A stretch of DNA of 64,000 nucleotides from CAZMVY01 sp964653435 (GTDB lineage: Bacteria > Planctomycetota > Phycisphaerae > UBA1845 > PWPN01). This document shows, piece by piece, positions 15,488 through 25,000 of this stretch (the stretch's first letter is position 1; each line of letters opens with the position of its first letter). The stretch is from the NCBI GenBank assembly GCA_964653435.1, contig CAZZFA010000008.1, positions 1 through 64,000 of the forward strand, in the 5' to 3' direction. The translations under genes and the position numbers were made by a program. Under the pieces are notes generated by a model, which had not been told where the DNA came from, made no database searches, and was given only the letters and a program-made list of their open reading frames with translations.

Positions 15488-15862
15488 ATGAAGAGGATGA
15501 TGGCCATCCTTCTGACTTCTTGGTCCCTGCTCATAGGGCCGTCTCTTTGCACGGGCAAGATCCTCGCGCACCCGTGCGAGTGTGGCACCACCTGCCAGGA
15601 ATGTCCGCCCGAGCCCGATACCGATCAGGGTCCGTGTCACGGCGATCCCTGCCGGACAGCGGTTGCGGACAAGCCGTCCGCCAGCCGGGGCGGAAATCCG
15701 TCTTCGGTAATACCCCTGTCTCCGACCACACCCGATCTCGCGATCATCCCGAGCGCCTTGACGGCGATGCCCGCAAACGACGCGACCGACTGCTTGCCCG
15801 ACAGGGCTCAGCGTTGTCGGGATCCTCTGCCTACCGGTCGTGTTCTGCCCCTTTTGATCTGA
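15488..15862 (+). CDS. Small secreted Cys-rich protein
   Basis: A 124-residue protein with a signal peptide (MMAILLTSWSLLIGPSLCTG) and then CECGTTCQECPPEPD and CHGDPC, giving six cysteines within about 28 residues. The C-terminal half is Pro/Ser-rich and not domain-like. ATG 15488 is nearly at the predicted transcript start; ATG 15497 and 15500 are alternatives. It precedes the Czc outer-membrane gene by about 140 nt. Periplasmic metal binding is suggested by the cysteines. No family is recognised. Confidence 0.5.
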   Translation: MKRMMAILLTSWSLLIGPSLCTGKILAHPCECGTTCQECPPEPDTDQGPCHGDPCRTAVADKPSASRGGNPSSVIPLSPTTPDLAIIPSALTAMPANDATDCLPDRAQRCRDPLPTGRVLPLLI

Positions 15863-15999
15863 TCCATCCGTCCAATCTGGCCTTACCGGCGTCGGCGTTC
15901 TCCTGCGCGCTCGCTCCCCGCCGTGTCTCGGCAAGGAACGATGCGGGCAGGAACGCGTGGCCTTCGTTGTTGAGTCTACATTCATCGAGACTTGGTCCC

Positions 16000-17538
16000 A
16001 TGAAGACAACCAATCACCTAACGCGCGGTCTTGTGACTGGATTGACATGCATCTTGCTCGTCGGATGCGCCACCGTGGATCCCAAGCGGGACTACGGTGC
16101 AGTGACACAACACGTCGCCGAGGCAACCGGCCAAGACAGCGTGTATCGGCCCGACCAAGAGGACGCTGTTGAGTCCCGTGTCGAGGCCCTGCTTGCTGGC
16201 GGCCTGGCCGCCGACGAGGCCGTCCAGGTGTGCCTGTTGAACAACCCCGGCTTCCAGGCCGCGTGGATGGATGTGGGCATGGCCAAGGCGGACCTTGTGC
16301 AGTCAGGTCTGCTGTCCAATCCCTCGCTCGGGGGTTCGTTGCGACTGCCGGCGGGCGGCGGGCTGGCGAATCTGGAAGTCACCATAGCGCAGAATATCGC
16401 CGACCTGTGGCAGATTCCGGTGCGGCAACGTGTGGCCCAGGCGGCTCTGGATCAGGCGATCCTGCGGCTTGCCCGCCAGGCGGCGGAATTGGCTGCCGAC
16501 GCCCGGGCGGCGTACGTGCGCGCGACGGGTACGCAGGAGCTCCACAAGGTGGCCCTGGATAACCTGGCGATCGCGCGCCAACTGCTGGACCTGGCTATCG
16601 GCCGCCAACAGGCCGGAGCGGGCAGCGAACTCGATGTGAACCTGTCACGCAGCGCCGTGTTGGAGGCGGAACTGTCGGTCGAGTCCGCGAGGCTGGCGGC
16701 GTCCGAGGCCAGACGATCGCTCGCCCGGCTACTGGGATTGAGCATTGATGCGGAGAAGATCGGGCTGTCAGACCCGTTCCCGTCATCGTCGCCGGGTCTT
16801 CCCTCGGCAGAGGACCTGATCGCCATTGCTCGGGAGAAGCGACTGGATATCCGGGCGGCTTCACAGGCTGTTGCCCAAACCGACGCTCGCGTGCGGGAGG
16901 AGTACCTCAAGATATTCCCGACGTTGGAGCTCGGTCTGGCGATGGAACGGGCCCAGCGCCAGGCCCAGCCGGGCCGCAACATCCTCGCGGACACGGCGCG
17001 TGCCTCCATCGCCAACGGTGGGTTGACTGCGCCGGAGATCCAGCCTCGTTCCGAGCGCCGGCAGAACACTGACTTCATCATCGGGCCGAGTTGGGGGCTG
17101 GAGTTGCCCATCTTCAACCAGAACCAGGCCCAGATTGCCAAAGCCCAGTATGCCCGGCAGCAGGCCGAAAAGGCACTTGCGTCGGCCAATCAGAGGATGA
17201 CACAGGAGGTGCGCAGCGCCAGCGACCAGATGGGGACGGCGTGGCGCATCGTCAACGCGTACCGAGACCAGTTCGTACCGCTCGCACAGAGCAACCTCGA
17301 CCTCTCACGGGAGTCATACAAGGCGGGCCGTGCATCGTTTCTGTCCGTTCTTGAGTCGCAGCGGTTCTTCCTTGACACGCGGCGACGCTCAATCGAGGCG
17401 TTGCAGACGGCGGCGGCAGCGGTCCCGGAGTTGGAACGCGCGGTCGGCATCCCCATGAGGGATCTGCGTAACCTGAACAGCGATCTTCCATCAACACGAC
17501 CGGCCGCCAGCAAGCCGGCAGGAGGAAACGAACCATGA
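16000..17538 (+). CDS. czcC: CzcC/CusC-family outer membrane efflux lipoprotein
   Basis: A 512-residue TolC-like protein that forms the outer-membrane duct of a metal RND pump. It has a lipoprotein signal (TCILLVGCATVDP), two outer membrane efflux repeats (from AVQVCLLNNPGFQAAWMD and from IAIAREKRLDIRAASQAV), long Ala/Gln-rich coiled-coil helices, and LELPIFNQNQAQIAKAQYAR near residue 370. ATG 16000 places the signal peptide at the N-terminus; the open frame runs further upstream but that part is not protein-like. It overlaps the tiny lipoprotein gene by ATGA. Confidence 0.9.
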   Translation: MKTTNHLTRGLVTGLTCILLVGCATVDPKRDYGAVTQHVAEATGQDSVYRPDQEDAVESRVEALLAGGLAADEAVQVCLLNNPGFQAAWMDVGMAKADLVQSGLLSNPSLGGSLRLPAGGGLANLEVTIAQNIADLWQIPVRQRVAQAALDQAILRLARQAAELAADARAAYVRATGTQELHKVALDNLAIARQLLDLAIGRQQAGAGSELDVNLSRSAVLEAELSVESARLAASEARRSLARLLGLSIDAEKIGLSDPFPSSSPGLPSAEDLIAIAREKRLDIRAASQAVAQTDARVREEYLKIFPTLELGLAMERAQRQAQPGRNILADTARASIANGGLTAPEIQPRSERRQNTDFIIGPSWGLELPIFNQNQAQIAKAQYARQQAEKALASANQRMTQEVRSASDQMGTAWRIVNAYRDQFVPLAQSNLDLSRESYKAGRASFLSVLESQRFFLDTRRRSIEALQTAAAAVPELERAVGIPMRDLRNLNSDLPSTRPAASKPAGGNEP

Positions 17539-17675
17539 ATAGGTGGACCCGATTCAATCTGCTCACGGGCACGCTGTTGGCAACGGCCGGCGGGTGCGAG
17601 ACGAGCCTCCAGCAGCAGTTGGCGGCGTTCCCGAGGGACTTCTTTCTCCAGGCGCTCGCGGCGTACCTGCTGTAA
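17535..17675 (+). CDS. Very short lipoprotein
   Basis: A 46-residue frame beginning ATGA on the czcC stop, with GGAGGAAACG upstream. It reads as a signal peptide with a lipobox-like end (LLATAGGC, Cys21), followed by a 25-residue amphipathic helix (LQQQLAAFPRDFFLQALAAYLL). GGAGG for czcB follows 4 nt after its stop. The layout shows it is translated as part of the operon. It may be a small assembly factor for the tripartite pump. No database family is known to me. Confidence 0.6.
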   Translation: MNRWTRFNLLTGTLLATAGGCETSLQQQLAAFPRDFFLQALAAYLL

Positions 17676-17690
17676 ACGGAGGAACCAACC

Positions 17691-18953
17691 ATGCGGAAAG
17701 CCATCTTGATCACCATGCTCGTTGTTCTCCCGCTGGGCCTGCTCGGTGGAGCCGGCGCCATGTACGCCTGGCTGTCGAAAGGAAACACGGAGCCGCACGC
17801 GGATGTCCACGCCGGTGAGAAGGACGAGGGTGGGCACGATCACGCCGAAGCGGGTCATGAGGGCGAAGAAGGGCACGAGGAGCACGGTGAGGGCCGGGTG
17901 AAACTCTCCGAGGAGGCTATCCGGCAGTTTGGCGTCCAGGTAGTCGAAGCGACCGGCGGCAAGCTGGAGCAGACGCTCAAGCTGCCTGCGGAGATCGTGC
18001 TCAACGCTGATCGCGTGGCCCATATTGTGCCGCGGGTGACCGGCATGATCCGCGAGGTCCGCAAGAACGTCGGTGACAAGGTGGACGCCGGCGAACTCAT
18101 GGCCGTCATGGAGAGTCGAGAGCTGGCGGAGGCCAAGGCCGCCGACCTGGCCGCCGAGGCCCGGCTGAAGCTGGCCGAGACCAACTTTAAGCGGATAGAA
18201 GGACTGCTCGCGAAGAAGATTTCGCCCGAGCAGGAGTTCTACGAAGCCCGCCAGAAGCTGGAAGAGTCCCAGATCGCCCATCGCGAGACGATCGCCAAGC
18301 TGCACGCGCTGGGCCTTGACCACGACGAGGTCAATGCCGTGGGAAAGCAAGCCGACGCGGCGTTCTCCCGATACGAAATCCGTGCGCCGTTTGCCGGACA
18401 CGTCGTGGAAAAACACGTGGCTCTTGGCGAATTGCACGACAGCGGCAGCGACGTCTTCGTGGTGGCCGATCTGTCCAACGTTTGGGTGGACATCACCACC
18501 TATCCGCACGACGCTGCCCAGGTACAGGTGGGCGCCAAGGTTCGGGTAACCGCGCCGGGGCCGGGTGGTCAGCCGATCACCGCCGAAGGAACCATCAGCT
18601 ACGCCAGCCCCATCATCCGTGAATCAACTCGGACGGGGCTGGCCCGTGCGGTGATCTCCAACGACAAACTCGCCTGGAAGCCGGGCCTCTTCGTGACGGC
18701 CGAGATCCTGGTCGGCTCCGAGGAAGTCCCCATCCTCGTGCCGAATGAAGCCATTCAGACGATCGAGAACCAGACGGTGGTTTTCGTCGCCGAGGACGGC
18801 GAGTTCGAAAAGCGTCCCGTCGTCGTCGGCAAAGTCAATGAGACCCATGCGGCACTTGTATCCGGCATCAAGCCGGGCGAGCGCTACGTGGCCAAGGGGG
18901 CGTTCATTTTGAAAGCGGAACTGAGCAAGGGTACAGGTGAGCACGAACACTGA
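17691..18953 (+). CDS. czcB: CzcB/CusB-type RND periplasmic adaptor
   Basis: A 420-residue membrane fusion protein linking the inner-membrane RND permease to the outer-membrane duct. It has an N-terminal anchor, then a His/Glu-rich metal-binding stretch (HDHAEAGHEGEEGHEEHGEG). A barrel-sandwich half-motif (VTGMIREVRKNVGDKVDAGE) is followed by a coiled-coil hairpin, a second lipoyl half (YEIRAPFAGHVVEKHVALGE), a beta barrel and a C-terminal membrane-proximal domain ending HEH. GGAGGAACCAACC precedes ATG 17691. His-rich N-termini are typical of Zn/Co/Cd adaptors. Confidence 0.92.
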   Translation: MRKAILITMLVVLPLGLLGGAGAMYAWLSKGNTEPHADVHAGEKDEGGHDHAEAGHEGEEGHEEHGEGRVKLSEEAIRQFGVQVVEATGGKLEQTLKLPAEIVLNADRVAHIVPRVTGMIREVRKNVGDKVDAGELMAVMESRELAEAKAADLAAEARLKLAETNFKRIEGLLAKKISPEQEFYEARQKLEESQIAHRETIAKLHALGLDHDEVNAVGKQADAAFSRYEIRAPFAGHVVEKHVALGELHDSGSDVFVVADLSNVWVDITTYPHDAAQVQVGAKVRVTAPGPGGQPITAEGTISYASPIIRESTRTGLARAVISNDKLAWKPGLFVTAEILVGSEEVPILVPNEAIQTIENQTVVFVAEDGEFEKRPVVVGKVNETHAALVSGIKPGERYVAKGAFILKAELSKGTGEHEH

Positions 18954-18987
18954 TCCCAATGCGACCTTAATCCTGAGGTGCCTATTC

Positions 18988-19449
18988 ATGAGACAACCAC
19001 ATCTATACAGGGCATGCAAGGCGATTGCTGTTGTCGTTGCGACAATACCGGCATGGGGTTGTGCTTCCAACCGAATCAACCTTGCACGAGAAGGTATCGT
19101 GACGTTCACGGTTGCCGATTGCCACCCCGTAATCATCTCGGCCGTGGCGGAGCAGGACGGTGATGAAACGATTATCTCGGGCACAATCAGGCGCAGCCCT
19201 CCCCTGAGCCCGGGCAATCTGCACATGGATGTGACAATCACGACCCCAGGTGGCGAGGTCATCGCCGCGGGGACCGCCTTGGCGTATCCGCGGTCCATTA
19301 CTTATCGCGGAAATCGTGAGCGCCGTTTCGCCATCTGGTTTCCTTTTGTTCCACCTCGCGGATCGGTGGTTCATCTTGTATGTGACGCCGAGGTGCATCC
19401 GCCCGGAAAGGTTCCCTTGCCGACAGGTGGCAGGACGGATCCTGACTGA
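18988..19449 (+). CDS. Secreted beta-rich lipoprotein (paralogue of 25228)
   Basis: A 153-residue protein with a signal sequence ending in a lipobox (ATIPAWGC). It is then mostly beta strand: TFTVADCHPVIISAV, ISGTIRRSPPLSPG, MDVTITTPGGEVIAAG, FPFVPPRGSVVHLVCD. The strand order and GTI/GHL..(T/P)P.GSV motifs parallel the protein at 25228, and the leader is similar (GAGGTGCCT before the ATG in both). ATG 18988 is chosen because of that site. It lies between the Czc adaptor and the PII-like gene. A copper/zinc-binding beta-sandwich is possible; no family is assigned. Confidence 0.6.
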   Translation: MRQPHLYRACKAIAVVVATIPAWGCASNRINLAREGIVTFTVADCHPVIISAVAEQDGDETIISGTIRRSPPLSPGNLHMDVTITTPGGEVIAAGTALAYPRSITYRGNRERRFAIWFPFVPPRGSVVHLVCDAEVHPPGKVPLPTGGRTDPD

Positions 19450-19499
19450 CTCGTCGTTGGCTCAGGAGAGACTGTAGCTTCGCCATAGGAGTGCAGGCG

Positions 19500-19841
19500 A
19501 TGAAAGAGATCAAAGCGATCATTCAACCGCACATGTTGGGCAAGGTCATGGAAGCGCTGCACGCACTGACGCACTTCCCCGGCGTCACCGTAAGCGACTG
19601 CCAGGGGCAGGGACGCGGGCGTGGTACCGGCGGCGGCTTCGTGCCGACCGAGGACAGCATCTTCCTGGCCAAGATGATCAAGCTAGAGATGTTCTGTTCC
19701 GACGCGCTCTGCGATCAACTCGTGGCCGCCTTGCAGCAGGCCTCGCACACCGGCAACCCTGGCGACGGGGTGATCATGGTGGCTGACCTTTCTCGCGTGG
19801 TCCGCATTCGCAGCGGTCAGGAGCAGAACGAGGCAGTGTGA
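19500..19841 (+). CDS. PII-like signalling protein of a metal-efflux operon
   Basis: A 113-residue PII-superfamily protein: MKEIKAIIQPHMLGKVMEAL (beta1-alpha1), GVTVSDCQGQGRGRGTGGGF (the region before the T-loop), KMIKLEMFCSDALCDQLV, and a C-terminal strand GDGVIMVADLSRVVRIRSG, where GDGxI(F/M)V is the PII signature. The T-loop is short and lacks the Tyr51 modification site of GlnB. Such PII-like proteins occur beside CzcA/CusA genes and may sense a nucleotide or metal. AGGAG lies 8 nt before ATG 19500. It overlaps the ATPase start. Confidence 0.8.
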   Translation: MKEIKAIIQPHMLGKVMEALHALTHFPGVTVSDCQGQGRGRGTGGGFVPTEDSIFLAKMIKLEMFCSDALCDQLVAALQQASHTGNPGDGVIMVADLSRVVRIRSGQEQNEAV

Positions 19842-22018
19842 TGGTTCGGACGGCGTTTACAGTTCGCGGTATGGATTGTGCGGAAGAGGTGAACACCCTC
19901 CGCAGCGAGCTCATGCGCCTCCCGGGCGTCAAGGAATTGGATTTCAACCTCCTGCAAGGAAGGATGACCGTCACCCACGCCGACGGCGTGGTTGAGCTCC
20001 AGGAATTGATCGATGCCGTCGCGCGGACGGGGATGCAGGCCGAGCCGTGGCGTGGCGGTCGACCGGCGCGGACCGAGGGCGGATCTGTCCTGGCTCGCTG
20101 GGGCAAGCTCGTCATGACATGTGCCAGCGGCCTGCTGGTCCTTTCCGGGTTCCTTGTCCACGGGAGCATGGAGGGATGGCTGACGGCAATGGGCGGGCAC
20201 GACGTGCTGCCACCGGTGGCCGCGCGCGTCCTCTATCTGATGGCCGCAGCCACAGGGGCTTGGTACGTCGTACCGAAGGCCATCCTGGCACTCCGGCGAT
20301 TGCGCCCCGACATGAATCTGCTGATGATGGTTGCGATCGTCGGGGCCATCGGCATTGGAGAGTACTTTGAGGCCGCGACGGTCGCCTTTCTGTTTGCGCT
20401 GTCGCTCCTCCTGGAATCCTGGAGCGTTGCGCGGGTGCGACGGGCGGTTGAATCTTTGCTGGCCCTGACGCCGCCCCAGGCCCAAATCCTCGGCCCCGAT
20501 GGTCGGGAAGAAACGAAAGACGTCGCCGACGTTCCGGTTGGCAGCCGAATCCTCGTTCGTCCGGGTGATCGCCTTCCGCTCGATGGCAAGGTGGTACGGG
20601 GCAAAACGACCGTCAATCAAGCTCCGATTACCGGCGAAGCGGCACCGGTGTCCAAGACGGTTGACGATGACGTCTTCGCGGGAACCATCAATGGGGACGG
20701 GGCCATCGAAGTGCGGGTCACTAGGCCCGTATCAGACACCACTCTGGCCCGCATCATCCGCATGGTCTCCGAGGCCCAGGGCCGCCGCGCTGCGAGCGAA
20801 CAGTGGGTGGACCGGTTCGCCCGGGTGTACACGCCGGCGGTCATGTCCTTGGCTGTGGTGGTTGCCATCATTCCGCCGCTGGTTTTCAGCGGGGCTTGGT
20901 CGAAGTGGTTCTACGAGGCCCTGGTGCTACTGGTGATCGCCTGCCCATGTGCATTGGTCATTTCGACCCCGGTCAGCATCGTGGCCGCGTTGACCGCGGC
21001 CGCCAGAAACGGTGTCCTCATTAAGGGGGGCGCCTACGTCGAACTCCCGGCCAAACTCACCGCGATTGCCCTCGACAAAACCGGCACGCTGACCGAGGGC
21101 CGGCCGGCTGTGTGCCAGATTGTGGCCCTGGCCGGTCACACGGAACAGGAAGTATTGGCGATCGCGGCTGCGATCGAAGCTCACTCCGAACACCCATTGG
21201 GACGGGCAATTGTGAGTCACGCACGCTCGATGAGCATTCACGTCCCGCCGGCGGAGAGTTTCCTTGCCGTGAAGGGCAAAGGCGCGACGGCGGTGCTCGA
21301 TGGGCGTCCGGTATGGGCGGGCTCGCACAGGTTCATGGAAGAACGGGACCAGGAGCCGCCGGGCGTCCATGAACAATTGGAGACACTGGCCGCCGCCGGC
21401 GCAAGCATCATCGTCATCGGCAACGACGAGCATGTCTGCGGCCTGATCGCGATGGGTGATCGCGTTCGCCCTGATGCCCGCGAGGTCGTCGCCGACCTCC
21501 ACCAGGCTGGAGTTCAGCGAGTAGTCATGCTCACGGGTGACAACGCCGAAACGGCCGCCGCCGTGGCCATGGCCACCGGGGTGGACGACGTTCGCGCCGA
21601 GCTGCTGCCGGAGGACAAAGTGGCAGCGATTGAGGAACTCGTTGAGCGGTACGGGAAGGTCGGTATGGTGGGCGACGGTGTGAACGACGCGCCGGCGATG
21701 GCGCGAGCCAGCCTCGGCATCGCGATGGGAGCAATGGGCACGGATGTAGCCATCGAGACAGCGGACATCGCTCTGATGACTGATGACCTTTCGCGACTGC
21801 CCTGGCTGATTGGCCATTCCCGCCGGACGCTGGCCACCATCCGCCAGAACATCGCGGCCTCTCTAAGCGTCAAGGCTGTATTTGTCGGACTCACCTTCCT
21901 CGGACATGCCTCCTTGTGGGCGGCGATCACCGCCGACATGGGGGTGTCGTTGGTCGTGGTATTTAACGCGCTTCGCCTGGTACGTGGGCGAGGCGACCTC
22001 AGGAGAAAAAGCACATGA
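19841..22018 (+). CDS. ZntA/CadA-type Zn/Cd/Pb-translocating P1B ATPase
   Basis: A 725-residue ATPase. It has an N-terminal HMA domain with GMDCAEEV (one Cys and acidic residues, a Zn/Cd-type site), phosphatase loop APITGEAAP (TGEA rather than TGES), CPC in VIACPCALVISTP (about 367), DKTGTLT (about 412), HSEHPLG and GDGVND (about 610). The CPC helix and HMA pattern indicate export of Zn(II), Cd(II) or Pb(II) from cytosol to periplasm. The RND pump encoded next would then remove these ions. The ATG at 19841 overlaps the PII-like stop, and its own stop overlaps the CzcA start by ATGA. Confidence 0.92.
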   Translation: MVRTAFTVRGMDCAEEVNTLRSELMRLPGVKELDFNLLQGRMTVTHADGVVELQELIDAVARTGMQAEPWRGGRPARTEGGSVLARWGKLVMTCASGLLVLSGFLVHGSMEGWLTAMGGHDVLPPVAARVLYLMAAATGAWYVVPKAILALRRLRPDMNLLMMVAIVGAIGIGEYFEAATVAFLFALSLLLESWSVARVRRAVESLLALTPPQAQILGPDGREETKDVADVPVGSRILVRPGDRLPLDGKVVRGKTTVNQAPITGEAAPVSKTVDDDVFAGTINGDGAIEVRVTRPVSDTTLARIIRMVSEAQGRRAASEQWVDRFARVYTPAVMSLAVVVAIIPPLVFSGAWSKWFYEALVLLVIACPCALVISTPVSIVAALTAAARNGVLIKGGAYVELPAKLTAIALDKTGTLTEGRPAVCQIVALAGHTEQEVLAIAAAIEAHSEHPLGRAIVSHARSMSIHVPPAESFLAVKGKGATAVLDGRPVWAGSHRFMEERDQEPPGVHEQLETLAAAGASIIVIGNDEHVCGLIAMGDRVRPDAREVVADLHQAGVQRVVMLTGDNAETAAAVAMATGVDDVRAELLPEDKVAAIEELVERYGKVGMVGDGVNDAPAMARASLGIAMGAMGTDVAIETADIALMTDDLSRLPWLIGHSRRTLATIRQNIAASLSVKAVFVGLTFLGHASLWAAITADMGVSLVVVFNALRLVRGRGDLRRKST

Positions 22019-25000
22019 TCTCCCGACTCTTGGAATTCGCGATTCATCAGCGATGGCTTATTGTCCTCGTGACACTCGGAGCTGTGGCGCTGGGCATGTA
22101 CGACTTCACGCGCCTTCCGATTGACGCCGTGCCGGATATCACCAACAAGCAGGTACAGATCAACACGGCCGTCACTGGCCTGTCGCCTATCGAGATCGAA
22201 AAGCAGATTACCTTCCCGATCGAATGGGCCATGCAGGGCATCCCGGGCGTCGAGCAGATCCGCTCAATGTCGTTCTACGGCGTCTCGCAGGTGACCGTCA
22301 TCTTCGACGACGACGTTGACCTCTATCGTGGGCGACAGCTCGTGGCCGAGCGACTGGCCGAAGCCAAGGAGGGGCTGCCGGCTGGCGTGGGGACGCCGTT
22401 CATGGGGCCAATCTGGACCGGCCTGGGAGAGATTTACTTCTGGAGCGTGGACGCGGTTGGCCCCAAGCCCGACGGAACGCCCTACACCCCGATGGACCTC
22501 AAGACGATCCAGGAATGGGTCGTCAAGCCGCAGTTGCGGTCGATCCCCGGTGTAACCGAGGTGAATACCATCGGCGGCTTTGAGAAACAGTACCACGTGC
22601 GGCCCGACCCCATGAAGCTGATCTCCTACGGCATCAGCTTCCGCGACGTAATGGAGGCCCTGGCAACGAACAACATGAACGTCGGTGGCGGCTACATTGA
22701 ACACGCCGGCGAACAGTACACCATTCGCTCCACCGGCCAGATCGCCGATATCGACGACATCCGCAACATCAAACTCGGCACACACGACGGGGTCGCCTAC
22801 TACATCAAGGATGTTGCGGAGGTCGGGCTGGGCAGCGAGCTTCGCACCGGCGCGGGAACCGCCAACGGCCAGGAAGCTGTCGTCGGCACCGCCATTCTGC
22901 TCTACGGCGAAAACAGCCGAACGGTCGCCCGCCGCGTGGATGACAAGATCAAGCAAGTCGGCAAGCTGCTTCCCGAAAACGTCAAGGTGACCACGCTATA
23001 CGACCGTACCTACCTCGTGGACGCCACGCTGCATACGGTGAGCAAGAACCTGGCCGAAGGCGCGCTGTTGGTGATCGTGATCCTGTTCCTGATGTTGGGC
23101 AACATTCGGGCAGCCGTCATCTGTGCGATGGCCATTCCGTTGGTGATGTTGATGACCATTACGGGCATGGTTCACGGCAAGATCAGCGCGAATCTGATGA
23201 GCCTGGGGGCGATCGACTTCGGGCTCATCGTGGATGGAGCGGTGATCATCGTGGAGAACTGCCTCCGACATCTGGCGACTCGTCAGCATCAGCTTGGGCG
23301 CAAACTGACCTTGGCCGAACGCCTCGAAACGGTCTTCGCCGCCAGCAAGGAGGTACGTACGGCCACGATGTTCGGCGAGGCGATCATCATCACCGTGTAC
23401 ATTCCCATCCTGGCGCTGACCGGCGTGGAAGGCAAGATGTTTAGGCCGATGGCCGCAACGGTCATACTCGCCTTGGCAGCGGCATTCGTCCTGTCGCTGA
23501 CCTTCATACCCGCGATGGTGGCTCTGCTCATTCGCGGCAAGGTCAAGGAGAAAGAAAACTGGATCGTACGGGCCGCCAAGGTGATCTACGCCCCCGTGCT
23601 GCGCGCAGCCGTTCGGTTCCGCTGGGCCGTCGTCATCGGTGCGGTGGCCATCCTGGTTACGACGGGCTTGATTGCCACGCGGCTCGGCAGCGAGTTCGTG
23701 CCGAAGCTCACCGAAGGAGCAATTGCGCTGCAGCCGACCCGCATGCCGAGCATTGCCTTGAGCACCAGCGCCCAGATGCAAACCTTGGTCGAGCAGGCTC
23801 TCTTGAAAGCCTTTCCGGATGAAATCGAGTCACTCTTCGCCCGCACCGGCACGTCCGAGGTCGTCACGGACGTCTGCGGGCCGGAGGTTTCCGACACATA
23901 CATCATGCTCAAGCCACGGGAGCAGTGGAAGAAGGCCAAGACCCAGCTTGAATTGACCGAGGCGATGGAAGAGGTCGTGCGCAAGATCCCCGGCCAGAAC
24001 TACGAGTTTAGTCAGCCCGTCGAGCTTCGCATGAACGAACTCGTGTCCGGCGTCCGAAGCGACCTGGCGGTCAAGGTCTACGGGGACGAGATGGAGGTCA
24101 TGCAGAAGTATGCCGCCATCGTCGCGGAAGAACTCAAGAAGGTCCCCGGTGCGGAGGACATCAAGGTTGAACAAGTAGCCGGAATGCCGATGGTCACCAT
24201 CGAGATCAACCGCCAGGCGGTTGCCCGGTATGGGCTGAACGTCAAGGACGTGCAGGAGGTCATCGAGATCGCCCTTGGCGGCGCCACCGCGGGGCAGGTG
24301 ATCCAGGGAGACCGGCGGTTTGACCTGGTCGTTCGCTTGCCGGAGAACCTGCGCGGGAATCTGCAGGCGTTGGGTTCACTGCCGATTCCGCTGCCGAAGG
24401 CGGAAGAAGCCCCGGCTCGCATGACACGTGTTGCATACACGGAGAAGCCACAGGCCGGCTACATCCCGCTCTCGAATATCGCCAAGATCAGCATCGCCGA
24501 AGGCGCCCGGCAAATCCGCCGCGAAGACGGCAAGCGCCGCATCGTCGTGCAGTCCAACGTTCGCGGGCGCGACTTGGGCGGTTTTGTCGCCGAGGCGCAG
24601 GCCCGGATCGAGAAGAAGCTTGGCCAACTTCCCGAGGGTTACTGGCTCGGTTGGGGGGGGCAGTTCGAGCACCTGATCGCTGCCAAGCAACGGCTGGCGG
24701 TTGTGGTTCCGCTGGCCCTGGGGCTGATCGCCATTCTGCTGTTCGCCACCTTCGGCTCGATCCGCCAGGCCTTGCTTGTGTTCACCGGCGTACCCTTGGC
24801 GTTGACCGGCGGCGTGGTCGCGTTATGGCTGCGCGACATGCCTCTGTCCATCTCCGCGGGCATCGGCTTCATTGCCCTCTCCGGTGTCGCGGTGCTGAAT
24901 GGCTTGGTCATGGTGACCTTCATCAACCAGCTTCGTAAGGAGGGCACCGCCCGTGATGAGGCAATCGTGACTGGTGCCATGACCCGACTTCGGCCGGTGT

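Noticed and set aside
15436..15999. Upstream extension of the czcC reading frame
   Set aside because: The extra 188 codons overlap another gene in a different frame and would bury the lipoprotein signal; ATG 16000 gives a normal family start.
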